Positions 33,535 to 45,950 of a DNA stretch of 64,000 nucleotides are shown in pieces. The number at the start of each line of letters is the position of its first letter. The first letter of the stretch is position 1. This DNA comes from Coleophoma eucalyptorum. Its lineage: Eukaryota > Ascomycota > Leotiomycetes > Helotiales > Dermateaceae. The position numbers and the translations under genes are program-made. Where the stretch lies: NCBI GenBank assembly GCA_026120035.1, contig JALRME010000005.1, positions 1,240,001-1,304,000 on the forward strand, in the 5' to 3' direction. Under the pieces are notes generated by a model. The model saw only the letters and a program-made list of their open reading frames with translations. It did no database searches and was not told the DNA's origin.

Positions 33535-34671
33535 GGCGAGATTGGCGTGGAGGCAGCAAGATCATTGTGCGGATGAAAGAGAAACCGGTACATGCTTTAC
33601 CTTGCGACCGTTAGGATGAGGGTTTCGTTTCAAGCGGAATAAACGACGGCACACACGCACAACCCTTCGAGTTTGAGATAGTTTTCGAAAGCGGACACCT
33701 TCACCAAGTGCGGATGAAAGGACTAAGTTTAAGTGTTTATGGCTTTGTATTTTAATGATATGAATATCTAAAGAAGAGAACATGAAAAGAGGGTATCATC
33801 CTTTGGGTCGAAATCATGAGCCAGCTAGTTTACGCCAGAATGAAAGTGACCATAGAAAGAAATGCTGGGAATAGATGCCAGCCTCCCAAGCTGTGAGAAG
33901 AATATCCAGCATCTTAGAAAGAAAAGACCTAAAAGACTAGGATTATAAGAATGAGTCTGACGCTCATAAAAGAGTTTGAAAAAAATTGCCAACCAGCCAC
34001 TGTTTGTTTATATCCCCGCAATCCATTGAAAAGCAAACGTTGAAAACATCCTAGTACCAAGATCCAGTATTGCGCAAAATACAGTAGCCCCATAGAAAAG
34101 GAAAAGAGAACTCCCAGATGTGACCGAATAGCAAACAAGCACCTGTGAAGCCCGAATAATGTCGTTGTCCATTTTGCACGCAATGCATACTTTTTCTTTC
34201 CTCCCAAGCAAAAAATGGTTTGCACGTCCTGCCAGAATTTTGTGTTGTAGTTTTGTTGTTTATTTGTTGGAGACAGTACTGAAAGTGCATGCTAGCAAGC
34301 AAATGCTCAATAAAGAGACCATGTTTGCTGGGTATCTCATTAAGAAAATCCTTTGCCCCCAAATTTGACTGAGAAAATGAGAAGAGATTCTGATGAGACT
34401 GGGTCGCCCCAAGGCCCCTCCCTGACCAGCTTTATTATTTATATCCTCCGCCCATTTCCTTCCATGCCCGATGCCTTCTGCGTACCGCGGGGTATCATTA
34501 GTCTTACAATGACGATAGAAAGGAAAACCGCCCCCCATGAAGCAATTTAAAGAAACGTGGAATGGTGGGTATCGTAAATATCGGTCGTAAGAGAAAGTTT
34601 TCCGAAGACTGGTTCTGTTTTTTGTGTATGTGTTCCTCCGCCCCTCCCGTCATATAAGTGGAGGTAAATAT

Positions 34672-35838
34672 TTAATCTCGTGGGTTGCGAAGGATATCTT
34701 CACAGTTAGCATCGAAACGCATGTTCCAAAGCCTGATTGAGGCCATGAACTTTTCGGTCTGGTCAAGCTGTCTATCCCGTCCGAAGATGGAATCAACAAA
34801 CTCGGTACCTGCGTTCTTGCCTAATTGTGTGTCCTTGCCATTCTTCTTGCCAGCCTTGAGCATGGGGGTTTCGCACGACTTCAGAAGTTTCTTGAGTTTA
34901 TCGGTCAAGCGTTCTCCGGACTCTATGAAATCCTCTACCATTTCTCTATTGTCTGGCTTGCGAATGCGCGGCATGCATTCTTCAGAACGCTTGACTTTGC
35001 CAGCGAGCTGGATGAGAAGAAGCCATAACTCACCAGCCATGTCTGCAATTGGGGTGGCGGGGCCATGGTGGTAGACGGTCCAGTCGTAGACCCACTTGCC
35101 TAAGCTGTTAGCGTCGAAGACACTTCCCAGGAGCATGATGGGTTCTTCTGAAGGGTCCCAGTTCTTTAGAGAGAAGCCAGGTGGAATGCGATGTCTTCGC
35201 GCATCAGCCTCGGTGGCTTTCGGGACTGGCGCAGGCTTCTTTGGAGAGGCAGTGGTTGGTCGCGAAGCAGTGCGAGGTCGAGGGGTAGATGCTGAATTGC
35301 GGCGAGAATGTTGGTGTTCATAGCGAGGAGAATAATCTCTGTCATAAGCCTGATAATAGTTATACTGATCAGTGCCATGCCCATTATATTTGTAAGTTGT
35401 CTTCGCCGCTCTCCGTACAGGCTGGATGGTCTCTCGGTAGAGGACTCCATCCACCGTAAAGTAGTATGCATCTACATCATCGTCCTCGTCGGATTCCCCA
35501 TAAGAGGCCCGCTGGTAGGAGTAAGAGTTAGGCCGCTTGCTAGATGCTTTGGGCTGCTCGTGACGCCCTGACCAAGAAGTTTTGTTTCGACTCACATTAG
35601 CAGCAGTCGCGTAAAAGCCCGCAGAGTTGTATCTCGGAGAGAAAGGTTTGGGAGATTGGCCATAACTATCTCCATAGCTGGTGTGTCGAGCGTGGTGTCG
35701 CGGCGACATGGTCGGTCGATGCGAATAGAAGCCGTGAGGCCCTGATGGTGAAGCTGCCGGTGATGGTGTGGCGCTGAAAGGGTAGTATCCTCCAGAATGG
35801 CCTGGAGAAGGCGAGTATGGTGAGTATGGGTGGTTCAT
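34672..35838 (-). CDS. conserved fungal protein of unknown function (Tyr/Ser/Pro-rich N-terminus)
   Basis: Single exon, 388 aa, starting at ATG 35838 (MNHPYSPYSPSPGHSGGYYP); the open frame extends further upstream only through a GTG codon. The first ~220 residues are disordered and rich in Tyr, Ser, Pro, His and Arg. The C-terminal ~170 residues look folded and alpha-helical: IPPGFSLKNWDPSEEPIMLL, GSVFDANSLGKWVYDWTVYH, MAGELWLLLIQLAGKVKR and a final helix with MRFDANCEDILRNPRD. I recall similar fungal proteins carrying the uninformative label 'vegetative cell wall protein gp1', but there is no signal peptide and nothing here supports a wall role. The fixed core and variable N-terminus suggest a fungal-specific adaptor. 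Confidence 0.8.
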   Translation of the reverse strand: MNHPYSPYSPSPGHSGGYYPFSATPSPAASPSGPHGFYSHRPTMSPRHHARHTSYGDSYGQSPKPFSPRYNSAGFYATAANVSRNKTSWSGRHEQPKASSKRPNSYSYQRASYGESDEDDDVDAYYFTVDGVLYRETIQPVRRAAKTTYKYNGHGTDQYNYYQAYDRDYSPRYEHQHSRRNSASTPRPRTASRPTTASPKKPAPVPKATEADARRHRIPPGFSLKNWDPSEEPIMLLGSVFDANSLGKWVYDWTVYHHGPATPIADMAGELWLLLIQLAGKVKRSEECMPRIRKPDNREMVEDFIESGERLTDKLKKLLKSCETPMLKAGKKNGKDTQLGKNAGTEFVDSIFGRDRQLDQTEKFMASIRLWNMRFDANCEDILRNPRD

Positions 35839-37169
35839 GATATTCCGTCTCTTGCGATGCCCCCGTGGCACCCTAAACTAAAAGAAAAGGTCGTCGCGCC
35901 TGATTTCGAAGCGCTGGAGAATGTGACAAGCCCGTCACCGTGGTATGTAGTTTGTACGAGAAGGAGAGGGAGCCTGTGTCGTTGATCCGTACATGTCCAA
36001 AACTTGGGGGTCGAAAGATCTCCTACAATGAGGAAATCCGGGGACGCGGGTGAGGTCGAATTACAATTCGACTTCGGGGAGAATCTCGTGGAAGTAGCTG
36101 GATCTCTCTTTCAGGATCCGGCCTTAAGTGTTTGGATTTGTAAGCGTTGGATTTGGAGCGCGTTGGAACAATATCTTCGAAAGATTCGAGGAAGAAAAAA
36201 GGTGATGGCTGGGTGGTTCGGGCGGCGTTAAGTAGTTTTCGCTTTGTTGTATCTTCGCTGGCGTGTGTACAGGGGGCGATCTTAGTATGACTGATTTCTG
36301 GGCCTGGGTCGGGGTGTCAGCCACAACACAACAAGGATGCGGTACGAGCAAAGGCAGGCCACTGCCAGCGAGATTGCTACTGAACGAGGGACAAGGATTG
36401 CACAGGAATGCGTCCTATGCTTTGGTAAATTGTAAAGCGGTGAAAGGGGTGGATACAGACAGGAAACGGTATGGGAATCGAGGGGTGGATGGGGTGTTGA
36501 AGTCTGTCTGGCGTTGACCCCTGGATCATGCAACCAAAGGACTCCAGATTCCACAACGCCCAATGCTCAACACCAACTGCAACCCAACCCCCAATGGAGA
36601 CAAATGCGCGAAAGAGGGTTGCAGCAGACTACTGCCAACGCAAAGAAGGAAAGAAAGACAAGAAGGATAGAGAGCAAATCTAACACTTACCTCAACGGTT
36701 CTGGTCTTGATGCGCACCCGCTCTAACTCTCTAAGTGTACCTCGAGGTTCCTCAACCCCAGGTAAGCGAAATGATTGCTCGACGGCAAGAATCCCCTAGG
36801 TGCCCTAGAGGCCTGCTCCCCTTTTCTTACAGTAAACTGGAGCCGCGAGTCATCGACGGGAAACGGTGCGGTAAAGCGGGAATGGGCCTTGACGGGGAAC
36901 CAGCAAGTGTCTGTTCCGTCACACAAGGAAACCAAGATATCGGGATGTCAGACGAGATTGCGTTTCGAGGGTTGGAGATTGGGAGTACGAGGGTCAGTGT
37001 TCTCGAAGAATATTGACGACGACCCGGAGTATTTGTTGTCGCTCTCGAGGGGCGAACAAGCTTTGGTGAAGAGTCACCAAGTCCGATAGATAGTTCAGCG
37101 TGGCAATGGCAATGGCAATTAGGCATAAAGGAGTCGTCGTTCAGCTTTCAACCACCCGATTCGACTTGC

Positions 37170-37211
37170 TTCTTCCCTTCCCTTCTTTTCCCTTCCCTGC
37201 CCTTCCCTTCT
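37170..37211. repeat. pyrimidine tract (CCCTT-type repeats)
   Basis: Imperfect repeats of cccttccctt type over about 40 bases, in noncoding DNA. Confidence 0.7.
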
Positions 37212-40200
37212 CGACGGAGAGGCTGAGTGGTGATAACTGAGTTCGGGTAGTTGAATATCTAGTGATAGCAAGGTGTGTTCGGACTTCACCACCGAACCAA
37301 ACAAGTAGCTTTCCCCTTGGCTGAACTCTGCTGGCCACGGCGTCGTATTTGACGTTCCAGCACGACTCGTCCTACCGATGCTTCTGGCTGAGAAGGATTG
37401 ACGACTGGTGGCTGGGTCCACGGTGCCCTTTTCATGCTCGGGTTCCAGTCGTTGTAATGGCACAGCGTAAACGGCACGAGCGTAGTGGTATCGCTCTTAG
37501 GAGAGACGATATGCAGATTGACAAGCGCAGAATGCAGCCCGCCGTGAAGCAGAAATAGAATAGCAATCAGCGGCAGTGCAGGATTACAGTCTAGAGCAGC
37601 TCGTAGACTTTTATTTAAACTCTACAATTCCGGCATCTCGCTGACGGTCAGCAACAAGTCACGCGCACTCGCCGATGGCATATCACTATCACCATCACTA
37701 TCTAAACGCCCGTGGAAGTGAGGAGCTGGTGTGGTTGCACGGTATAGTCAAAGGGGCGGAAGTGGAGGGTGCCTGCGATAGGAAAGAGTTCGATGGATGC
37801 TCGCTTTCTTCCTTGCAATTAGGCACCTCGGTCCTTTCTTGGAAGCAACCATGTCTCACCAAGTCAAATACGCAACATGCAACATGCTCCAGGCACTGGT
37901 TGATTGTCATCGACGCTTTCGCACCGTCGTCTTCTCATGGCGAAACGGACAATCTGGCCATACCACGAAAGCGTTGGCTCTGTGGCCTTCAGGAACAGAC
38001 CGCACGCAAAGCCGAAAAAAATGAGCGATGATAGAATCGCATTGCGACGAACTGCTCAACTCGAGCCCCTCAGCCAAGCAATGGGGCTTCCAGGGAGTGG
38101 CCCGAGATGTGACAGGCTACCGACGCACTCGACGGCCCCTAAAGTAAGAACACATTAGGGCAAGCATCCACGGATATGGTTCATGAGCAATTGGAGCTGC
38201 CCGTGGCCCCATGTAGACAAGCCTACAGGGGCATCGCGGCGGCCTCCTCTCCCTCAACAGGGGATGCTGACAGGGAGTTGAATGGGCCTGTCTAGTCGTT
38301 AGCGAGGAGCGAACAAGCAAACTCTCAACTTCCTCCTTCCCTTCTAACGAACCATGCTTATCCAGCTCTCCCCAGTCTCACTCTCCCGTTCTGCCGCGTC
38401 CCATGCCATGGATCCCATCCAGACTGCTTCCCGGTACACTCAATTTGCAGAGTTTTCGATATGACGCCCTCTGTTCGCTCACCACTCATTCACTCTGATT
38501 CATCGCTGCACCGTCTCTGCATACCCATACGGACTGGCCAAACAATACACGGCTCCTTGCTGGTATTTGCAGCATGTGGTTGCCGAAAGGTGACCTTTAG
38601 GTACGAGTGCAGCGATGGTGGCACCCGTATGCATACGGTCTCTGGTGATTCGCGGAGCACCTTGGCCACCTCCACGTTGTACCAGAGTGCCATCCTGGAC
38701 ACGGCGTTGTACTCTCCCGTACCCGCTGCACCACTGGCGCTACCCTCCCGTCTGCTGCACAGCATTGGTCGGGGAGGGTGTACAGTGCAGGTAAAAAACT
38801 CGAGCTACTGTTGGCACCACGACCAATATCCATTTCATTGCGTCGATAGCATCAATTCTGGCCCTTTTTTGCGTCCTATATTCATGGTTTCCGCTGTTGG
38901 CGGTGTATGACACAACTATACGTGTCTCCACGTCTCGCCAGACTCGATCCTTTTGTGTATGACGTAGGCTGGAGAAGTTCAGGATTTCTCGTCCCCAAAT
39001 CCTCCTTTCCTGCACCCACCAACTCGAAGGCCCGTGGTGTGTGGTATATCTTCCGCCAGTTATTACTTAATAACACCCTTACTGAGGTCTGTTTGCTTCT
39101 TCGGCAGCCAGTCCTAAGCCGCGCTTCAAGGTTTTTGGTCATCAGATGCAATGCACGGCGCCTACGTTGAGACACAACCAATCAACGGACAGGGACAATG
39201 TGACGGGACCGTTGCATTTCAGCATTTCGGCATTTCAGCCTCAATCACCAAGTGAGAGATCCATCCACAGATCCCGTTCGGGCGAGATGCTCAAAGACCA
39301 TCCATGTCAAGTGATAGGGAGTCAGTCCGTCTCTTCGAGAGATTCGCTGCTGGCCTTCGGCATAGGGGAAGTCCGCGTTTCATCTTCTCCAGTAGAGTCA
39401 TCTGAACAATTGAGCAAGATCTACTCACGCTGGTATTGGTTACTTCTGTTTTGTTTAGAGTCACGTGGCTGTGCTGCTCAATCATGAGGGGTGGCGAATT
39501 TGGGTTGACGTCCTCCTCTGCTTCAAGTGGGCAGGCATTTCCATGTGAAGGAAGGCGGCGAAGTACAGCGATGATTCTGGAGGCATCCATTAAGCATCAA
39601 CAGGCTTCCTAATGATGACGCTGTTGTATCTGAAGTCGATCATCTAATTGCAAGCATTTGTCGGCCTCTCAAACTCCTTGGTTCTATTAACTTCCAGCAT
39701 TGATGAGCCACAATATGGGGTCATAGGATCATATGGATGGAGATATCGCATATACCTGATGCTCAACACCGGTAATTTGCCTCCTATTCCTTATTTCCAT
39801 GTTTCATGTCCTACCAAAAGAATTGGATGAGCCTCACAACACAAGCTGATGACTCTTCAACCCATCCAACATGAAGCAATTCCTTGCAATCAGGTCTCGA
39901 GTATACTTTCTTGCCATGCGCCCTATGATCCCAACCTCTCGGTATTGAAGTTCACATGCCTTTATTCTCATTGTGTTGACGCATAGCTGGTCATACAAAT
40001 CGGAGGTAATTGACTTTAGCGGAGTCATCACTATCAAACGGCATGAGGCGAGCAAGTGCTCAAGTACAGACTCAATGGCGCCAAAGAAGCTGCCTTCACT
40101 CTAAATGGGCCATAAGCAGCAGCCTCATCATATTGTACTTGACACGATCTCACTCTTATGAGTCACATTTCTCCCTAACTTCCGGTCGTTGGTCGTATAG

Positions 40201-40319
40201 TATCAAATCAAGGACTGTTTTTCTGCCAGTTTTCTCGCTATATCTGGTGTAGAGGTTATTTGCTTCCATTAAGAGCGTCCTCTAGACTCTGGGATATCTA
40301 TGTAGCAAGAATGGCATGT

Positions 40320-40520
40320 GACGATGCAGAATCAGAGTTGACGATATTCTGATGGCTGTTGTGAGCTGCGTTGGGCTGCCTAGAGAAGCCTCTAGGCGCG
40401 ATAGAGAGTGGCAAGACATAAATAGCATCCTAAAGAAGCACGATACTTTGGAGCTGACAAAAGCAGATCTGGCAAAAGTAAACCAGGCATTGGAGAAAGA
40501 ACAAGAAGCACACGATCACT
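40320..40520 (+). pseudogene. possible coding relic, unknown family
   Basis: A + strand frame without ATG at its left end reads ...DDILMAVVSCVGLPREASRR, then DREWQDINSILKKHDTLELT, and ends in a stop after KEQEAHDH. The last 40 residues have the pattern of a charged amphipathic helix or coiled coil, unlike the random translations around it. The frame is closed by a stop about 20 codons upstream and no exon joins it. It could be the C-terminal end of a decayed gene or mobile element; the family is not recognised. Confidence 0.25.
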
Positions 40521-42411
40521 AGAAGCAATTGCACTCAAGCACAACAACACAACAAATAGTATTTCGAACTGGCAGATGAGCTTCAATGCACCCGTAGAGG
40601 GCTGTCTATCTGCGTGTCTACCTACCTCTACAGCCTATCCAGCTATTGGTTAACAAAGAAAGTACTGTTGCTTATACATGGCTTGGAACCATGCCAAACA
40701 ATCTGCGGACAAATGCTGAGGAGATTGCTGGTGCACCTGATATGCTAGGTTCGAGAGCATTTAGATTTGTTGAAATCACGCGCAGACTCACCTCTTCTTC
40801 TGTCACTTCTACCCTACATTTTCGAATATATCTCAAAATTATACCACAAAGCCTCGCACCCTGCTGTAATTTCTGTGGTATATGAATGCGAGAAGTTGGT
40901 GCATTTTCCACATATTTTGCTTAGAGACACTAGCCAAGTCAAGACTCTGCAAAGGATATGTAAACAGCCGAGCTACTCTGTAACCACCTTTACTGCAAAC
41001 AAGAAAGTGCAGCTTTGCTTTCTTTCACGTCAATCTTTTTGTGTCACTAGAATGCACATATGCAAACATCATGTCAAGCAACAGTCATGCATTCATCTAA
41101 ATTTGTGAAAAGTTGAATTCTAAATTTGTTAATCACAAGGATCCTCTGGGGGCCAACATTATTAAGGTTGAAGTTTAACTGCCTAGTAGATATGTCGCAT
41201 GCAAGATTACTTAATTGACTTCTTTCCATGCCACCGCTCAAATCCGAGCAATATAAAGTTAAGTTTGGACACGCTTTCAAGCTCTTTGCTTCTGGGTCAT
41301 TTCATAAGGTTTATCTTGCAGTCTACTATCACATCTGGACTTCGATTGAAGTGATAGAGCCATAGAGCACAGCTGCAAAAATATATGATTATATATTAAG
41401 TTTTTGCCTTCACAAGTGTAAGGGATTCTTTACTGCACTAAATCATCATTATTGACCAGAAGATATCTCTCTTTGAAGCATAGGTACGTTATGTTTGATT
41501 CAATCCCCAGACCTCTGAGTGAAGCAGAGTCGAGGGTGATTCGGCATATAGGTTGGAGGTGAACTGTCCCAGCGTGGTATCATGTATCTTTCAATGGCGA
41601 ACAACACCAGTCATCGCTGTCCACAGGTACATAATAATTGATTAATTCCATCATAGTGATGCCGTTGTCTTATAACAGCAGTATAGCTCACATCTTCCTA
41701 AAGTTCATGCTGAATGCTTTAAACTCATACCAATCTTTCCACTGCACGTGCTGGCGCCTAATACGCTTCTACCTTACCTTAATCGATTATTGTGTTGGCC
41801 ATTGTGTTGGCCATTTGAGTTCTCAATATTTCATTTGCAAGGAAGGGGTACCATGCACAGACTGGTAGTGATGTTACTTAGAGGACAGTAAAGTTCAGAG
41901 GCGTCCCCGCACGATCTAGAGCGTCAAACGCAACTCATACTATGATAACCGCAGTATTCGGACCTATACTACACCAACCAGAGTCTTTTTTTCTGCCGAT
42001 TCAAAGAACACAAGAAGCTCCAGTGAAATCCCACTCATCGCATCTCCCACATCCGAAAAAGCAAGACCGAGATTGCTCCCCTCGCTAACGCACGAACTTC
42101 CTTCCACAACCGTTGTCTGCTCCACATTGGATCCTTGATCCCTTTATATAAAGACTTTGCAAGATCCGAGCGGGAAGCAAAATCTCCTTCATGTCGATCT
42201 AAGTGCCGCTGCCGGTATTTGACTTTTCGTCTTCCGCGACACTTCTTCAACTTCAACATCACAACACTCTGACACCACGCCATTATTTCAGGACCTGCAT
42301 CCCATAGAGAGCAAAGACCCAAAAGTGGGAGGATTCTTTGCGAACGCAAAATCCAAAGCGCAAAACCACGACGTTACCTCGGCTACTTGCAACTTGAAAG
42401 AGAAGACCAAA

Positions 42412-42651
42412 ATGAAGCACTTTTATCTTCTGGCCCTGCTGCTGGCTCTCTTCAGCAGCGTCCTCGCTTCGTCGGACTCATCGGACAACTCGTCAGATAC
42501 AAATACCACCACTCCATCGCAAAACTTCTGCTTCCTGCACCCCATCGCTTGCCCCAGTGGTGCTGGTTCTCTAGGAAATGTTGCAGCCACTCCGTTATGG
42601 AGCGCTTTCTTGGTGCTTCTAGGATGGGTCTTTGTGGGAAACGTATCATGA
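42412..42651 (+). CDS. small secreted or membrane-anchored protein, 79 aa
   Basis: Single exon. The start at 42412 has a good context (ccaaaATGa) and gives a clear signal peptide, MKHFYLLALLLALFSSVLAS, with cleavage likely near ALA/SSVLAS. The mature part is short and rich in Ser, Asp, Thr and Asn (SSDSSDNSSDTNTTTPSQ) with two cysteines in NFCFLHPIACPSG. It ends in a hydrophobic stretch (PLWSAFLVLLGWVFVGNVS) that could be a GPI-attachment signal or one membrane span. An ATG 87 nt upstream in the same frame would bury the signal peptide and is less likely. This is the shape of a small cell-surface protein or effector-like protein; no homologue is recognised. It is the only convincing gene in the 35.8-44.1 kb region. 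Confidence 0.55.
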   Translation: MKHFYLLALLLALFSSVLASSDSSDNSSDTNTTTPSQNFCFLHPIACPSGAGSLGNVAATPLWSAFLVLLGWVFVGNVS

Positions 42652-44135
42652 ATCGAATGATCGAACCATCTACTATGTTCAACAGCCATTCCTCAACGGA
42701 CGTTCGATTTTGCCGAGACGAGAACAAGAGGGTTTATCCTTGAGAGCTCAGCACATTGAATTCGAGGACAACAAAGAAACATCCGATGGTACTCACAGCT
42801 GGCTAGAGAACCTTCGAGTGCATCCGCTGATTGCAGAAAGGATATGGTATTCAAATACTGTGTTCCTTTTCCCTGGCCCAGGATCTTCACATCGAAATTC
42901 TGAAATACAGTATATCACGTGACTCAATAAACACCCAGTCTCGTAATTCAAGCAGACAGCTTTTACCCTTCTTTATTTCACTCAGGAGCATAATAGAACC
43001 AGAAGTTACAGTAGGAAAATGGCCACCGTATCAGCGCGATGTCGAACGTCACAGTCAAATACCTCTTCAACCACAATCAACTTGCAAGTCAGGATGGAAA
43101 CGACCGTCTACAACAACACCACACGTCGGTACAGCAGCCACAAATATCAGACGACTACATCGACCACCTGGGAAAATCCTATATTCCAGTCCAGAGGCGG
43201 CTTTATGTCAGGTGGAGGCCAATGGTATGCTCGCTGGGGAAGGGTGTAATGGAACGCGAGGTGCTTGCTAGAATGCTTGGGAAGTGCAAGTCGAAGGAGT
43301 TATCGTTTCCCTTCTGAATTCCCTGTGTTCTCCTCGGGCGTCTCTCCAGTTGGGAACTAGGATTCTTTAACTGGTGTTTATAAGCAGGGAGGAACCGTGA
43401 AATATATCCAGGCGGTCTATGACTGTTCTGCTAAGGGCTTCTTCTTGTTCTAGATCTCTGTACATAGACTAAGGGTAGATTCGATGCTCTTCAGTTAATA
43501 CAACTCACCCACCAACATCCAAAATATGGCAAAGCTTACTTTGAGGGAGAAGAAAAGTGCTCCAAAGTATCAGTTGAATTTACATGAATCAAGAAAAAGG
43601 AAATCCCAACTTCCCCTTGTCCCTGCCCCTGTCCCTCAAACAAGAAGAGAAGCAATCTTTAGCGAAACATCCTCCTTGTGACTTGTAATCATTAGCCGCT
43701 GTCTCCATAAAAGAAAGGTTATTATTATATCCAACAATATCCAACCGAATGCTCGTGTCAGTCAAACACCTAGTACTGGAAAAGTCACTTACTTATATCA
43801 CCTAAACGACTCAACTCAGGCCAAATTAGGCGCTTAGTATACACTGGTCTTTTTTGTATTGCTAGAGGGTCGTTATCAGGTAGTAATATCTACATATGTT
43901 CGCTCGCTTGCTGGTTAAGGGAAGTTCCCATCTGATTATAGACTGGAGCGCGTTAGAGTCACAAATAGGATGGTAGAGAAGTAAGAGACATCAAAGCTGT
44001 TGAGAGTCGGTAATTGAGTTGTCTATAATTACATTTATCCTCCTCCCCCCGTATTATTCATGATTTAAGGTGAACACTACGTCTATGTACCTTAAAGTTA
44101 CGCACATAAATACCTTTTTTCTCTAGTTAAAGTAT
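42652..44135. other. intergenic with a doubtful small ORF
   Basis: Between the small secreted protein and the permease 3' end. The ORF 43019-43249 (+, 76 aa, start context aaaATGGCC) ends RGGFMSGGGQWYARWGRV after a Ser/Thr-rich stretch and might be real, but an overlapping frame (43039-43317) is equally open and no domain is seen. The right part is AT-rich 3' flank. Confidence 0.4.
43019..43249 (+). CDS. doubtful hypothetical protein, 76 aa
   Basis: Start in a favourable context; Ser/Thr/Asn/Arg-rich, no signal peptide or domain, Gly/Trp-rich C-terminus (GGGQWYARWGRV). Overlapping open frames on the same strand reduce the weight of this call. Could be the 3' exon of something or chance. Confidence 0.2.
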   Translation: MATVSARCRTSQSNTSSTTINLQVRMETTVYNNTTRRYSSHKYQTTTSTTWENPIFQSRGGFMSGGGQWYARWGRV

Positions 44136-45950
44136 TTACGTGAACCAGCCAGTCAACCTCTTTCTCCACACTCCCATTGGAGGATCCGGTTGCTCATTGG
44201 CGAGCACAACATCAATTCCTGAATAGAGATCAACCTGTGCTGGGTCATGCGCCCAAGCATCTTTCCAGTGCATGATACGGTGACCGAAGTAGATGACCAA
44301 GAATAGTGGGATGCCAACATAGGCAGTCAAAAAAGTACTAGCGGAGAATCGACCAGGGAAGAAAACGTCGAAGCCGTTGATAAGCGTCAGAATCGTGAAG
44401 GCGACAATTGCGGTCCACGCTCCCCATGGTTGCATGAATGATCGATAGGGGATATCACTTCGAGCAAGGCCCTGTACGTTGGCAGCCTTGCGGAAACGAA
44501 GATACGTAATACAACAGCAGATCCAAGAGATGAAGCCGGATGTATTGGTGAGATTGACGAACCAGGCGAAGACAACAGAGCCACTGTTTGCGCAGTTGAG
44601 GTAGGCGAGCGCACAGAATAGCGAGGAAGCTCCGACTGCCATGTATGGCACACCTTGCTTGGTGCATTTGGTGAAAATCTTAGGTGCATTGCCGGCTACT
44701 GCAAGAGAGTAGAGTGAACGCGAGGACATATATAAGAAGGAGTTGCCAGACGACCAGGCAGATGTGATGATGATCGCATTGATGACACTACCAAGACCCT
44801 TAATTCCTGCATCCGCAATTCCAACAACGAAGGCAGATGATTTAGCACCAACACCTCCATTGGTAAGGCGGGCATCATTGAATGGGCAGATAACACCAAT
44901 AGCAAGAACAGAGCCGATGTAGAAGAACACCAGACGGTAGAAGTAGCGCTTGGCGGCCTTTGGAAGGTTTCGTCGAGGGGACTTCATCTCTCCACCCGTG
45001 ACGACAAGCAATTCCGGTGCAAATGTAAACGGGAATGCCGAGAGCACAACAACTTCGACAAAGGCAATGAAGCGTCCGGTAGCACCTGAGGCAAGCCAAG
45101 TGTTGGTAGCACCAGGATCTTTCCAATAGCTTTGATAATAGTCAGTCTCAAAATATTTCATCCGGATTGAATAGAACACTTACTGGAAACCCAAGATTCC
45201 GTGCTGCTTAGGACCTCCGCCCCAGAACAAGATGAAAGATAGAATGAGCAGACCAATCATCATGAAAACTTTGAGAGAAGCGAACCACTTTGAATTTGTC
45301 AGTTGATATCGCTTCAGTAATGGAAATATAGCTTACAAACTCGGTTTCACCATAGAATTGAACTGGCAAAAGGTTCAATCCCACAATAACCACAATAAAT
45401 ACAGTGATCCACACGGCAATGTTGATATCACTAGGCCAGTAGTCGATAACCAGTCCCGCAGCCGTAATCTCGTACGGCACTAATATCCCAAGCGAGTAGA
45501 AGTAGAGCCAACCCATAGCAAATCCAAGACTGTTGGAAACGTTACGATGACCGTAGTAACTCATAGTCCCACCACTGACGGGAAGATATGCTGCAACCTC
45601 AGTAATAGCCGTGACCACGCAGAGCACAAGAACAGCCAAGATCGAATAACCGAGGAGGATGAAGAGAGGTCCTCCACGATGAAGGGTCGCGCCACTTCCA
45701 ACAAACAGTCCAGTACCTGTTAGCAGGTTAGTAGCTGTATCATGTGTCGTGTCCATCCGTGATAAATACCAATAGTTCCACCAAGTGCAATCATTTGAGC
45801 ATGACGGGCTTTGAGACCTCTTTTGGTGGTCTCTACCACCTCGCCCGAACCATATTCAGGGTCCGACGAGGTCGCATGGGCACTGTCCTTCTCATATGAA
45901 GGCATTGCCATCTTCTCACCAGCAGAGACATCGTCGACGTTGCGAACCAT
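44136..45950 (-). CDS. amino acid permease (YAT/APC family)
   Basis: Four exons: 45950-45770, 45716-45337, 45287-45184, 45129-44136; phases agree and give 552 aa. The hydrophilic N-terminus ends in RGLKARHAQMIALGGTIG followed by TGLFVGSG after the first splice, the substrate-backbone-binding loop of TM1 in this family. Later landmarks are YLPVSGGTMSYYGHRNV, LGILVPYEITAAGLVIDYW, GFHYWKDPG, FPFTFAPELLVVTGGEMKSP (the amino-acid permease signature region) and NAPKIFTKCTKQGVPYMAV. About twelve membrane spans are visible. It imports amino acids at the plasma membrane; proline- and general-type permeases look alike at this level, so I give no substrate. The ATG at 45992 in the same frame would add 14 residues; 45950 is preferred because the sequence after it is typical. 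The last acceptor is AAG. Confidence 0.92.

Larger units (their letters stand above)
31271..34671. other. 3.4 kb intergenic region
   Basis: No ORF here has a recognisable domain, and I found no set of exons that join. It holds a (GTT)n repeat (~31650-31682), a CACACACG tract (~32898-32913) and a T16 run (33519-33534). The right part should be 3' flank of the 34672-35838 gene. Confidence 0.5.
35839..42411. other. 6.5 kb gene-poor region
   Basis: Between the 34672-35838 gene and the small secreted protein. The first kilobase should be promoter and leader. Many short ORFs occur on both strands, none with a recognisable domain and none that join into a longer product. It contains a pyrimidine tract (37170-37211), a possible coding relic (40320-40520) and AT-rich DNA at 40.6-41.9 kb. 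No intact gene or transposon seen. Confidence 0.5.

Noticed and set aside
41786..41815. Short direct repeat (attgtgttggcc twice)
   Set aside because: Two 12-bp copies only, in AT-rich noncoding DNA; not enough to name an element.
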